Origin: Cymodocea nodosa
Taxonomy: Eukaryota; Streptophyta; Magnoliopsida; Alismatales; Cymodoceaceae
NCBI GenBank assembly: GCA_036874045.1
Contig: CM072335.1
Coordinates: 10,436,001-10,500,000 of the forward strand
DNA: 64,000 bases
Direction of reading: 5' to 3'
The position numbers and the translations under genes were made by a program. A model generated the notes under the pieces. That model saw only the letters and a list, made by a program, of their open reading frames with translations. It did no database searches and had not been told where the DNA came from. Numbering within the stretch: the first letter of the stretch is position 1; the number at the start of each line of letters is the position of its first letter. Shown here piece by piece: positions 1 to 9,358 of the stretch.

Positions 1-28
1 TCTTTGGAAGTCCTTGTGTTGCACTCCT
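1..28 (+). pseudogene. 5S-like copy 0, 3' end only (window edge)
   Basis: Holds 5S positions 93-120, with T97 (tctttgg). It matches the 3' end of copy 7. Confidence 0.8.
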
Positions 29-113
29 TTTTGCATCATGGTAGGATGGTCTTTTTGTAAATCAAATACTCACTATGAGACGACCCTATTATTGATAATG
101 GTTTCCAAAATTA

Positions 114-134
114 ATGTCATATATTGAATGACAT
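114..134. repeat. Spacer inverted repeat (representative of the array)
   Basis: ATGTCAT and ATGACAT form a perfect 7-bp inverted repeat around a 7-base loop. Family II spacers keep a 6-bp version, ATGTCA with TGACAT. It recurs about 115 bp after the end of each 5S block. It may be a small hairpin or protein site, or simply an inherited feature of the founder. Confidence 0.5.
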
Positions 135-417
135 CATGATCAAAATGTTCCATTATAACGGTGGTTGATATCGAAAGGGTTGTATTCTATTACTAAAATT
201 TTGTAACATCTTAACTTACAACAATTAGAGTACTAGGAAATGAGAAATGTTTAATAACCGTTGTGTCGTGATGTTATTTTAAGAGAGTTGTAATCATTGC
301 AAATGAGTTGAAATAATTGGATCTTCATTTACAAACTTTAAATAATCTAATTCAACAACTTTCTAGTGTGAATTATCATAGTTTTCGATCTTTCTATAAT
401 GATAAATTTGAAAATGT

Positions 418-537
418 GTCTGTGATCATACCAACACAAAAGCATTGGATCTCATCAAAACTTCAAAGTTAAATGTGTTTAGGTGAGAGTAGTATTAAGA
501 TGGGTGACATCTTGGGAAGTCCTTGTGTTGCACTCCT
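418..537 (+). rRNA. 5S rRNA-like copy 1 (diverged)
   Basis: Starts GTCTGTGATC; both C6 and C67 CpGs are lost. T9 agrees with canonical 5S, unlike most of the array. Also T28, A41, A64, T78, A92. Confidence 0.78.
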
Positions 538-575
538 TTTTGCATCATGGTAGGATGGTCTTTTTGTAAATCAAA
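536..575 (+). terminator. Representative RNA polymerase III-type terminator (T-runs after 5S)
   Basis: The first T-run follows the 5S end directly (ctcctttttgc) and a second five-T run follows about 23 bp later (gtctttttgtaaa). Nearly every repeat has both; core repeats have six Ts in the first because of C119-to-T. Runs of four or more Ts end Pol III transcription. Copies 21, 76, 96, 117 and 122 have lost the first run, the second, or both by deletion. Confidence 0.6.
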
Positions 576-582
576 CACACAC

Positions 583-585
583 TAA
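583..585. other. Target-site duplication, left TAA
   Basis: This TAA directly precedes GGGCGTG of transposon copy 1 and pairs with 1193-1195. Uninterrupted repeats have a single taa here (cacactaagag). Confidence 0.85.
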
Positions 586-1192
586 GGGCGTGTTAGTGCA
601 TGACGGAAAATTCTGACGGAAAGGAAACGGAAAATTTGTAACAGAAAGGAAAAGGAAAATTCTGAGAGGGGTTTAGTGCAGGACGGAAAATTCTAATGGA
701 AATTCTGACAAAAGTTTATTACAACTAATATTCGAAAAATACAAATACATCTTAATTGAAATATTACAATACGAAATAATATCATCTAGTTCTTCCATCC
801 CACATTGCCATCATCATATCTTCTTGCATCTTATCAGCCATTTCTTTTCTTTGTTCTTGAGTCATTCGAACCTAGGCATTGCTTTCTATATGTATCTCTC
901 TCATTGGTTGTATGTCATTAATAACATTTAACACATCCAACTCATCTAGCAGGTCCTCAAGTAAATCTTCCTTATCAGTCTTACGAATTACGTCAAGCAC
1001 GAGAGAGGGAGAAAAATTTTCTGAATGGGGGCGATCGGAAATTTTCTTACGGTAAAGGAAATTTTTGGATTCTATACAACGGTAAAATCTGACTTTCCTT
1101 TACGTCAATTGTAATGCACACTAACAGCATTCTGACGGAATTCAATAATTTTCCTTTCCGTCAGCTGAATTCCGTCAGGCACTAACACGCCC
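586..1192. mobile_element. 607-bp PIF/Harbinger-type non-autonomous DNA transposon, copy 1
   Basis: The element begins GGGCGTGTTAGTGC and ends with its exact reverse complement; with one mismatch the inverted repeat extends to about 23 bp, through TGACGGAA. It is flanked by a 3-bp direct repeat TAA (583-585 and 1193-1195), matching the intact spacer string cactaagagac. A 3-bp TAA/TTA target duplication and short G-rich inverted repeats are typical of the PIF/Harbinger superfamily. Both subterminal regions repeat the motif ACGGAA. The middle holds a degraded reading-frame end on the minus strand. At 607 bp it is far too short for an autonomous element, so it is a deletion derivative or large MITE. 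It sits about 48 bp past a 5S block, beyond the two T-runs. Confidence 0.88.
782..1000 (-). pseudogene. Remnant 3' end of a transposon gene, possibly a Harbinger transposase
   Basis: Read on the minus strand, this stretch is open except for one internal TAG (872-874) and ends at TGA (782-784). It encodes an acidic stretch rich in D, E and L, then RMTQEQRKEMADKMQEDMMM (20 residues) and AMWDGRTR. An AATAAA signal lies about 62 bp past the stop (715-720, minus strand), so this looks like the true 3' end of a former gene. A C-terminal helix ending in a Met-Trp pair recalls plant HARBI1-type nucleases, but the DDE catalytic core is absent, so the assignment is tentative. The internal TAG could be a CAG codon after C-to-T change. 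Confidence 0.42.
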
Positions 1193-1195
1193 TAA
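1193..1195. other. Target-site duplication, right TAA
   Basis: This TAA directly follows CACGCCC of transposon copy 1; the spacer then resumes as gagacaacgc. Confidence 0.85.
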
Positions 1196-1536
1196 GAGAC
1201 AACGCTATTATTGATAATGGTTTCCAAAATTAATGTCATATATTGAATGACATAATGATCAAAATGTTCCATTATAACGGTGGTTGATATCGAAAGGGTT
1301 GTATTCTATTACTAAAATTTTGTAACATCTTAACTTACAACAATTAGAGTACCAGGAAATGAGAAACGTTTAATATCCGTTGTGACGTGATGTTATTTTA
1401 AGTGAGTTCTAATCATTGCAAATGAGTTGAAATAATTGGATCTTCATTTACAAACTTTAAATAATCTAATTCAACAACTTTCTAGTGTGAATTATCAATG
1501 TTTTCGATCTTTCTGTAATGATAAATTTAAAAATGT

Positions 1537-1656
1537 GTGTGCGACCATACCAACACAAAAGCACTGAATCTCATTAGAACTCCAAAGTTAAATGTGTTTT
1601 GGCGAGAGTAGTACTAAAATGGGTGACCTCTTGGGAAGTCCTTGTGTTGCACTCCT
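1537..1656 (+). rRNA. 5S rRNA-like copy 2 (diverged)
   Basis: Has A31, T39, T64 and A82 (ctaaaatggg), weakening the C-box region. First copy after the transposon. Confidence 0.8.
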
Positions 1657-2045
1657 TTTTGCATCATGGTAGGATCGTCTTTTTGTAAATCAAACACACA
1701 CTAGGAGACGACCCTATTATTGATAATGGTTTCCAAAATTAATGTCATATATTGAATGACATCATGATCAAAATGTTCCATTATAACGGTGGTTGATATC
1801 GAAAGGGTTGTATTCTAGTACTAAAATTTTGTAACATCTTAACTTACAACAATTAGAGTACCATGAAATGAGAAACGTTTAATATCCGTTGTGTCATGAT
1901 GTTTTTTTGAGAGAGTTGTAATCATTGCAAATGAGTTGAAATAACTGGATATTCATTTACAAACTTTAAAAAATCTAATTCAACAACTTTCTAGTGTGAA
2001 TTATCAATGTTTTCGATCTTTCTGTAATGATAAATTTAGAAATGT

Positions 2046-2165
2046 GTGTGCCACCATACCAACACAAAAGCACTGTATCTCATCAGAACTCCAAAGTTAA
2101 ATGTGCTTGGGCGAGAGCAGTACTAAGATGGGTGACCTCTAGGGAAGTCCTTGTGTTGCACTCCT
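2046..2165 (+). rRNA. 5S rRNA-like copy 3 (diverged)
   Basis: Has C7, T31, C73 and A96. C61 agrees with canonical 5S (gtgcttggg). Confidence 0.8.
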
Positions 2166-2554
2166 TTTTGCATCATGGTAGGATGGTCTTTTTGTAAATC
2201 AAACACTCACTAAGAGACGACCCTATTATTGATAATGGTTTCCAAAATTAATGTCAAATAATGAATGACAAAATGATCAAAATGTGCCATTATAACGTTG
2301 GTTGATACCGAAAGGTTCGTATTCTCTTACTAAAATTTTGTAACTTCTTAACTTCCAACAAATAGGGTACCATGAAATGCGAAACGTTTAATATCCGTTG
2401 TGTCATGATGTTTTTTTAAAAGAGTTGTAATCTTTGAAAATGAGTTGAAATAATTGGAGCTTCATTGACAAACCTTAAATAATCTAATTCAACAAGTTTC
2501 TAGTGTGAATTATCATAGTTTTCGATCTTTCTGTCACGATAAATTTAGAAATGT

Positions 2555-2674
2555 GTGTGCGACCATACCAACACAAAAGCACTGGATCTCATCAGAACTA
2601 CAAAGTTAAATGTGTTTGGGCGAGAGTAGTACTAAGATGGGTGACCTCTTGGGTAGTCCTTGTGTTGCACTCCT
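2555..2674 (+). rRNA. 5S rRNA-like copy 4 (diverged)
   Basis: Near consensus; A46 and T100. The duplication edge lies just upstream. Confidence 0.82.
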
Positions 2675-3063
2675 TTTTGCATCATGGTAGGATGGTCTTT
2701 TTGTAAATCAAACTTCCACTAAGAGACGACCCTATTATTAATATTGCTTTCCAAAATTAATGTCATATATTGAATGACATCATGATCAAAATGTGTCATT
2801 GTAACGGTGGTTGATATCGAAAGGGGTGTATTCTCTTACTAAAATTTTGTAACATCTTAACTTACAACAATTAGAGTACCATGAAATGAGAAACATTTAA
2901 TATCCGTTGTGTCATGATGTTTTTTTAAGATAGTTGTAATCGTTGCAAATGAGTTGAAATAATTGGATCTTCATTTACAAACTTTAAATAATCTAATTCA
3001 ACAAGTTTCTAGTGTCAATTGTCATAGTTTTCGATCTTTCTTTAATGACAAATTTAAAAATGT

Positions 3064-3183
3064 GTGTATCACCATACCAACACAAAAGCACTGGATCTCA
3101 TCAGAAATCCTTTGTTAAATGTGTTTTGGCGAGAGTATTACTAAGATGGGTGACCTCTAGCGAAGTCCTTGTGTTGCACACCT
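3064..3183 (+). rRNA. 5S rRNA-like copy 5 (strongly diverged)
   Basis: Has GTGTATCACC at the start, tcctttg at 45-51, T64, T75, A96, C98 and A117. Confidence 0.78.
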
Positions 3184-3263
3184 TTTTGCATCATGGTAGG
3201 ATGGTCTTTTTGTAAATCAAACTCTCTTTGAGAGACGACCCTCTTATTGATAATGGTTTCCGA

Positions 3264-3267
3264 AATG
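3264..3267. other. 48-bp spacer deletion junction
   Basis: The spacer reads gtttccgaaatggtggttg, skipping the usual stretch with the inverted repeat and atgttccattataacgg. The repeat from copy 5 to copy 6 is therefore 461 bp. Confidence 0.75.
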
Positions 3268-3524
3268 GTGGTTGATATCGAAATTGTTGTATTCCCTTAC
3301 TAAAATTTTGTCACATCATAACTTACAACAATTAGAGTACCATGAAATGAGAAACGTTTAATATCCGTTGTGTCGTGATGTTTTTTTAGGAGAGTTGTAA
3401 TCATTGCAAATTTCTTGAAATAATTGGATCTTCATTTACAAACTTTAAATAATCTAATTCAACAACTTTCTAGCGTGAATTATCATAGTTTTCGATCTTT
3501 CTTTAATGATAAATTTAGAATTGT

Positions 3525-3644
3525 GCGTGTGACCATATCAACTCAAAAGTACCGTATCTCATCAGAACTTCAAAGTTAAATGTGTTTGGGCGAGAGTAGT
3601 ACTAAGATGGGTGACCTCTTGAGAAGTCCTTGTGTTGCACTCCT
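3525..3644 (+). rRNA. 5S rRNA-like copy 6 (diverged)
   Basis: Has C2, T6, T14, T19, T26, T31, T46, A98. C29-G30 keeps a canonical CpG that the array otherwise lacks. Confidence 0.78.
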
Positions 3645-4033
3645 TTTTGCATCATGGTAGGATGGTCTTTTTGTAAATCAAACACACACTAAGAGACGAC
3701 CCTATTATTGATAATGGTTTCCAAAATTAATGTCATATATTGAATGACATCATGATCAAAATGTTCCATTATAACGGTGGTTGATATCGAAAGGAATGTA
3801 TTCTCTTACTAAAATTTTGTAACATCTTAACTTACAGTAATTAGAGTACCATGAAATGAAAAACGTTTAATATCCATTGTGTCGTGATGTTTTTTTAAGA
3901 GAGTTGTAATCATTGCAAATGAGTTAAAATAATTTGATCTTCATTTACAAACTTTAAATAATCTAATTCGACAACTTTCTAGTGTGAATTATCATAGTTT
4001 TATATCTTTCTGTAATGATAAATTTAGTAATGC

Positions 4034-4153
4034 GTGTGCGACCATATCAATACAAAAGCACTGGATCTCATTAAAACTCCAAAGTTAAATGTGTTTGGGC
4101 GAGAGTAGTATTAAGATTGGTGACCTCTTTGGAAGTCCTTGTGTTGCACTCCT
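4034..4153 (+). rRNA. 5S rRNA-like copy 7 (diverged)
   Basis: Has T14, T18, T39, A41, T78, T85 and T97. Its last 28 bases are the left edge of the duplicated segment. Confidence 0.8.
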
Positions 4154-4542
4154 TTTTGCATCATGGTAGGATGGTCTTTTTGTAAATCAAATACTCACTA
4201 TGAGACGACCCTATTATTGATAATGGTTTCCAAAATTAATGTCATATATTGAATGACATCATGATCAAAATGTTCCATTATAACGGTGGTTGATATCGAA
4301 AGGGTTGTATTCTATTACTAAAATTTTGTAACATCTTAACTTACAACAATTAGAGTACTAGGAAATGAGAAATGTTTAATAACCGTTGTGTCGTGATGTT
4401 ATTTTAAGAGAGTTGTAATCATTGCAAATGAGTTGAAATAATTGGATCTTCATTTACAAACTTTAAATAATCTAATTCAACAACTTTCTAGTGTGAATTA
4501 TCATAGTTTTCGATCTTTCTATAATGATAAATTTGAAAATGT

Positions 4543-4662
4543 GTCTGTGATCATACCAACACAAAAGCATTGGATCTCATCAAAACTTCAAAGTTAAATG
4601 TGTTTAGGTGAGAGTAGTATTAAGATGGGTGACATCTTGGGAAGTCCTTGTGTTGCACTCCT
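4543..4662 (+). rRNA. 5S rRNA-like copy 8 (duplicate of copy 1)
   Basis: Identical to 418-537 by eye, offset 4125. Confidence 0.78.
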
Positions 4663-4710
4663 TTTTGCATCATGGTAGGATGGTCTTTTTGTAAATCAAA
4701 CACACACTAA

Positions 4711-5317
4711 GGGCGTGTTAGTGCATGACGGAAAATTCTGACGGAAAGGAAACGGAAAATTTGTAACAGAAAGGAAAAGGAAAATTCTGAGAGGGGTTTA
4801 GTGCAGGACGGAAAATTCTAATGGAAATTCTGACAAAAGTTTATTACAACTAATATTCGAAAAATACAAATACATCTTAATTGAAATATTACAATACGAA
4901 ATAATATCATCTAGTTCTTCCATCCCACATTGCCATCATCATATCTTCTTGCATCTTATCAGCCATTTCTTTTCTTTGTTCTTGAGTCATTCGAACCTAG
5001 GCATTGCTTTCTATATGTATCTCTCTCATTGGTTGTATGTCATTAATAACATTTAACACATCCAACTCATCTAGCAGGTCCTCAAGTAAATCTTCCTTAT
5101 CAGACTTACGAATTACGTCAAGCACGAGAGAGGGAGAAAAATTTTCTGAATGGGGGCGATCGGAAATTTTCTTACGGTAAAGGAAATTTTTGGATTCTAT
5201 ACAACGGTAAAATCTGACTTTCCTTTACGTCAATTGTAATGCACACTAACAGCATTCTGACGGAATTCAATAATTTTCCTTTCCGTCAGCTGAATTCCGT
5301 CAGGCACTAACACGCCC
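4711..5317. mobile_element. 607-bp PIF/Harbinger-type element, copy 2 (duplicated with its host segment)
   Basis: It has the same ends, length and TAA flanks (4708-4710 and 5318-5320) as the element at 586-1192. I noticed one internal difference, a5104 in place of t979. The shared insertion site within the duplicated segment shows that this copy arose by array duplication, not by a new transposition. Confidence 0.88.
4907..5125 (-). pseudogene. Second copy of the transposon gene remnant
   Basis: This is the counterpart of 782-1000. It has the same internal TAG (4997-4999) and terminal TGA (4907-4909), and AATAAA at 4840-4845 on the minus strand. The t979/a5104 difference changes one residue near the upstream end of the open stretch. 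No function is expected. Confidence 0.42.
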
Positions 5318-5661
5318 TAAGAGACAACGCTATTATTGATAATGGTTTCCAAAATTAATGTCATATATTGAATGACATAATGATCAAAATGTTCCATTAT
5401 AACGGTGGTTGATATCGAAAGGGTTGTATTCTATTACTAAAATTTTGTAACATCTTAACTTACAACAATTAGAGTACCAGGAAATGAGAAACGTTTAATA
5501 TCCGTTGTGACGTGATGTTATTTTAAGTGAGTTCTAATCATTGCAAATGAGTTGAAATAATTGGATCTTCATTTACAAACTTTAAATAATCTAATTCAAC
5601 AACTTTCTAGTGTGAATTATCAATGTTTTCGATCTTTCTGTAATGATAAATTTAAAAATGT

Positions 5662-5781
5662 GTGTGCGACCATACCAACACAAAAGCACTGAATCTCATT
5701 AGAACTCCAAAGTTAAATGTGTTTTGGCGAGAGTAGTACTAAAATGGGTGACCTCTTGGGAAGTCCTTGTGTTGCACTCCT
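5662..5781 (+). rRNA. 5S rRNA-like copy 9 (duplicate of copy 2)
   Basis: Identical to 1537-1656 by eye. Lies 1,119 bp after copy 8 because of the transposon. Confidence 0.8.
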
Positions 5782-6170
5782 TTTTGCATCATGGTAGGAT
5801 CGTCTTTTTGTAAATCAAACACACACTAGGAGACGACCCTATTATTGATAATGGTTTCCAAAATTAATGTCATATATTGAATGACATCATGATCAAAATG
5901 TTCCATTATAACGGTGGTTGATATCGAAAGGGTTGTATTCTAGTACTAAAATTTTGTAACATCTTAACTTACAACAATTAGAGTACCATGAAATGAGAAA
6001 CGTTTAATATCCGTTTTGTCATGATGTTTTTTTGAGAGAGTTGTAATCATTGCAAATGAGTTGAAATAACTGGATATTCATTTACAAACTTTAAAAAATC
6101 TAATTCAACAACTTTCTAGTGTGAATTATCAATGTTTTCGATCTTTCTGTAATGATAAATTTAGAAATGT

Positions 6171-6290
6171 GTGTGCCTCCATACCAACACAAAAGCACTG
6201 TATCTCATCAGAACTCCAAAGTTAAATGTGCTTGGGCGAGAGCAGTACTAAGATGGGTGACCTCTAGGGAAGTCCTTGTGTTGCACTCCT
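6171..6290 (+). rRNA. 5S rRNA-like copy 10 (duplicate of copy 3)
   Basis: Differs from copy 3 at position 8 (T, t6178 against a2053). Keeps C61. Confidence 0.8.
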
Positions 6291-6679
6291 TTTTGCATCA
6301 TGGTAGGATGGTCTTTTTGTAAATCAAACACTCACTAAGAGACGACCCTATTATTGATAATGGTTTCCAAAATTAATGTCAAATAATGAATGACAAAATG
6401 ATCAAAATGTGCCATTATAACGTTGGTTGATACCGAAAGGTTCGTATTCTCTTACTAAAATTTTGTAACTTCTTAACTTCCAACAAATAGGGTACCATGA
6501 AATGCGAAACGTTTAATATCCGTTGTGTCATGATGTTTTTTTAAAAGAGTTGTAATCTTTGAAAATGAGTTGAAATAATTGGAGCTTCATTGACAAACCT
6601 TAAATAATCTAATTCAACAAGTTTCTAGTGTGAATTATCATAGTTTTCGATCTTTCTGTAATGATGAATTTAATATTGT

Positions 6680-6799
6680 GTGTGCGACCATACCAACACA
6701 AAAGCATTGGATCTCATCAAAACTCCAAAGTTAAATGTGTTTGGGCGAGAGTAGTACTAAGATGGGTGACATCTTGGGAAGTCCTTGTGTTGCACTCCT
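6680..6799 (+). rRNA. 5S rRNA-like copy 11 (diverged)
   Basis: First copy beyond the duplication edge. T28, A41, A92. Still has C119 while the spacer after it is family II. Confidence 0.8.
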
Positions 6800-7188
6800 T
6801 TTTGCATCATGGTAGGATGGTCTTTTTGTAAATCAAACAAACACTAAGAGACGACCCTATTATTGATAATAGTTTCCAAAATTAATGTCAAATATTGAAT
6901 GACATCATGATCAAAATATGCCATTATAACGTTGGTTGATATCGAAAGAGTCGTATTCTCTTACTAAAATTTTGTAACTTCTTAACTTACAACTGTTAGG
7001 GTATCAGGAAATGAGAAACGTTTAATATCTGTTGTGTCGTGATGTTTTTTTAAAAGGGTTGTATTCTTTGAAAATGAGTTGAAATAATTGGATCCTCATT
7101 AACAAACCTTAAATAATCTAATTCAACCACTTTCTAGTGTCAATTATCATAGTTTTCGATCTTTCTGTAATGATGAATTTCATGTTGT

Positions 7189-7308
7189 GTGTGCGACCAT
7201 TCCAACACAAAAGCACTGGATCTCATCAGAACTCCAAAGTTAAATGTGTTCGGGCGAGAGTAGTACTAAGATGGGTGACCTCTTGGGAAGTCCTTGTGTT
7301 GCACTCTT
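7189..7308 (+). rRNA. 5S rRNA-like copy 12, family A
   Basis: T13 (cgaccattcc), C63, and T119 typical of the core. Confidence 0.82.
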
Positions 7309-7492
7309 TTTTGCATCATGATAGGATGGTCTTTTTGTAAATCAAAAACACACTAAGACGACCCTATTATTGATAATGGTTTCCAAAATTAATGTCAAAT
7401 ATTGAATGACAACATGATCAAAATGTGCCATTATAACGTTGGTTGATATCGAAAGAGTCGTATTCTCTTACTAAAATTTTTTAACTTCTTAA

Positions 7493-7524
7493 CTTCCAAC
7501 AATTAGGGCTTCCAACAATTAGGG
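7493..7524 (+). repeat. 16-bp tandem duplication in a spacer
   Basis: cttccaacaattaggg occurs twice in a row (7493-7508 and 7509-7524). With a 2-bp loss nearby (cactaagacg) it makes this unit 523 bp, the longest plain unit in the core. Confidence 0.85.
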
Positions 7525-7711
7525 TACCAGGAAATGAGAAACGTTTAATATCCGTTGTGTCGTGATGTTTTTTTAAAAGAGTTGTATTCTTTGAAAATTA
7601 GTTGAAATAATTGGATCTTCATTGACAAACCTGAAATAATCTAATTCCACAAGTTTCTAGTGTCAATTATCATAGTTTTCGATCTTTCTGTAATGATGAA
7701 TTTCATATTGT

Positions 7712-7831
7712 GTGTGCGACCATACCAACACAAAAGCACTGGATCTCATCCAAACTCCAAAGTTAAATGTGTTTGGGCGAGAGTAGTATTAAGATGGGTG
7801 ACCTCTTGGGAAGTCTTTGTGTTGCACTCTT
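7712..7831 (+). rRNA. 5S rRNA-like copy 13, family F
   Basis: C40, A41, T78 and T105; followed by ttttttacatc and gtgtttttg. Confidence 0.82.
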
Positions 7832-8220
7832 TTTTACATCATGGTAGGATGGTGTTTTTGTAAATCAAACACACAATAAGAGACGACCCTGTTATAGATA
7901 ATGGTTTCCAAAATTAATGTCAAATATTGAATGACATCATGATCAAAATGTGCCATTATAACGTTGGTTGATATCGAAAGAGTCGTATTCTCTTACTATA
8001 ATTTTGTAACTTCTTAACTTACAACAATTAGGGTACCAGGAAATGAGAAACGTTTAATATCTGTTGTGTCGTGATGTTTTTTTAAAAGGGTTGTATTCTT
8101 TGAAAATGAGTTGAAATAATTGGATCTTCATTGACAAACCTTAAATAATCTAATTCAACAACTTTCTAGTGTCAATTATCATAGTTTTCGATCTTTCTAT
8201 AATGATGAATTTCATGTTTT

Positions 8221-8340
8221 GTGTGCGACCATACCAACACAAAAGCACTGGATCTCATCAAAACTCCAAAGTTAAATGTGTTTGGGCGAGAGTAGTACTA
8301 AGATGGGTGACCTCTTGGGAAGTCCTTGTGTTGCACTCTT
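8221..8340 (+). rRNA. 5S rRNA-like copy 14, family A
   Basis: Consensus except A41; second T-run is gtccttttg. Confidence 0.82.
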
Positions 8341-8729
8341 TTTTGCATCATGATACGATGGTCCTTTTGTAAATCAAACACACACTAAGAGACGACCCTA
8401 TTATTGATAATGGTTTCCAAAATTAATGTCAAATATTGAATGACATCATGATCAAAATGTGCCATTATAACGTTGGTTGATATCGAAAGAGTCGTATTCT
8501 CTTACTAAAATTTTTTAACTTCTTAACTTCCAACAATTAGGGTACCAGGAGATGAGAAACGTTTAATATATGTTGTATCGTGATGTTTTTTTAAAAGGGT
8601 TGTATTCTTTGTAAATGAGTTGAAATAATTGGATCTTCATTGACAAACCTTAAATAATCTAACTCAACAACTTTCTATTGTCAATTATCATAGTTTTCGA
8701 TCCTTCTGTAATGATGAATTTCATGTTGT

Positions 8730-8849
8730 GTGTGCGACCATACCAACACAAAAGCATTGGATTTCATTAGAACTTCAAAGTTAAAGGTGTTTGGGCGAGA
8801 GTAGTACTAAGATGGGTGACCTCTTGGGAAGTCCTTGTGTTGCAATATT
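8730..8849 (+). rRNA. 5S rRNA-like copy 15, family A
   Basis: T28, T34, T39, T46, G58. The end is ttgcaatatt, so positions 116-119 are disrupted. Confidence 0.78.
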
Positions 8850-9238
8850 TTTTGCATCATGATAGGATGGTCTTTTTGTAAATCAAACACACTCTAAGAG
8901 ACGACCCCATTATTGATAATGGTTTCCAAAATTAATGTCAAATATTGAATGACATCATGATCAAAATGTGCCATTATAACGTTGGTTGATATCGAAAGAG
9001 TCGTATTCTTTTACTAAAATTTTTTAACTTCTTAACTTCTAACAATTAGGGTACCAGGAAATGAGAAACGTTTAATGTATGTTGTGTCGTGATGTTTTTT
9101 TAAAAGGGTTGTATTCTTTGAAAATGAGTTGAAATAATTGGATCTTCATTGACAAACCTTAAATAATCTAATTCAACAACTTTCTAGTGTCAATTATCAT
9201 ACTTTTCGATCTTTCTGTAATGATGAATTCAATGTTGT

Positions 9239-9358
9239 GTGTGCGACCATACTGAAACAAAAGTATTGGATCTCATTAGAACTCCAAAGGTAAATGTGTT
9301 TGGGCGAGAGTAGTACTAAGATGGGTGACCTCTTGGGAAGTCCTTGTGTTGCACTCTT
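9239..9358 (+). rRNA. 5S rRNA-like copy 16, family A/C mosaic
   Basis: T14, G15, A17-A18 region changed (actgaaac), T26, T28, T39, G52. Confidence 0.78.

Larger units (their letters stand above)
1..2534 (+). repeat. Left copy of a nearly exact segmental duplication
   Basis: This matches 4126-6659 base for base at an offset of 4125. The only differences I noticed are t979/a5104, g1891/t6016 and a2053/t6178. The left edge may lie outside the window. The right edge is where ctgtcacgat at about 2531 gives way to ctgtaatgat at about 6656. The segment carries a partial 5S end, copies 1-3, most of the next spacer and one transposon insertion. Confidence 0.93.
4126..6659 (+). repeat. Right copy of the segmental duplication
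   Basis: This is the counterpart of 1-2534. It includes the second transposon copy with the same flanking TAA repeats, so the transposon was duplicated with its surroundings rather than inserted twice. The junctions lie inside the 5S block (left) and just upstream of a 5S block (right), as expected from unequal exchange between misaligned repeats. Confidence 0.93.
1..6660 (+). repeat. Left zone: mainly spacer family I repeats
   Basis: Spacer family I is recognised by atgttccattataacgg, ttgtattctattac, gtaacatcttaac, aattagagtac, gatgttattttaag and tcatttacaaactttaaa, and by a t-aaattta rather than t-gaattt approach to the 5S block. The spacers ahead of copies 4 and 11 are closer to family II. 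Downstream of copies the T-run is usually ctccttttt. No gene other than 5S copies and one transposon (twice) is visible here. Confidence 0.8.

Noticed and set aside
418-537. 5S-containing TRIM retrotransposon (Cassandra type) as the source of the 5S-like blocks
   Set aside because: Such elements carry 5S-like sequence in their LTRs, but here I see no primer-binding site next to a TG...CA bounded LTR, no polypurine tract and no target duplications. The blocks are strictly tandem. An ancient Cassandra origin is not fully excluded.
418-537. Bacterial or animal 5S origin
   Set aside because: The GAGAGTAGTACTA and GATGGGTGACCTC runs and the ATACCA start match the plant form. The animal form (TAGTACTTGGATGGGAGACC) fits clearly less well, and the PIF/Harbinger element with an AATAAA signal supports a plant nuclear genome.
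586-1192. Two independent transposon insertions
   Set aside because: Both copies lie at the same site within a nearly identical 2.5-kb duplicated segment, so one insertion followed by segmental duplication explains them.
7137-7340. Recurrent open frames of about 67-78 codons, one in many repeats, on the plus strand
   Set aside because: They mostly begin at GTG (gtgtcaattatc or gtgtcatttatc) in the spacer, span the 5S block and stop just after the second T-run. Length and register follow the 509-bp repeat, the variation is that of the DNA repeat, and there is no promoter, codon bias or known domain. The frame is an effect of the repeat.
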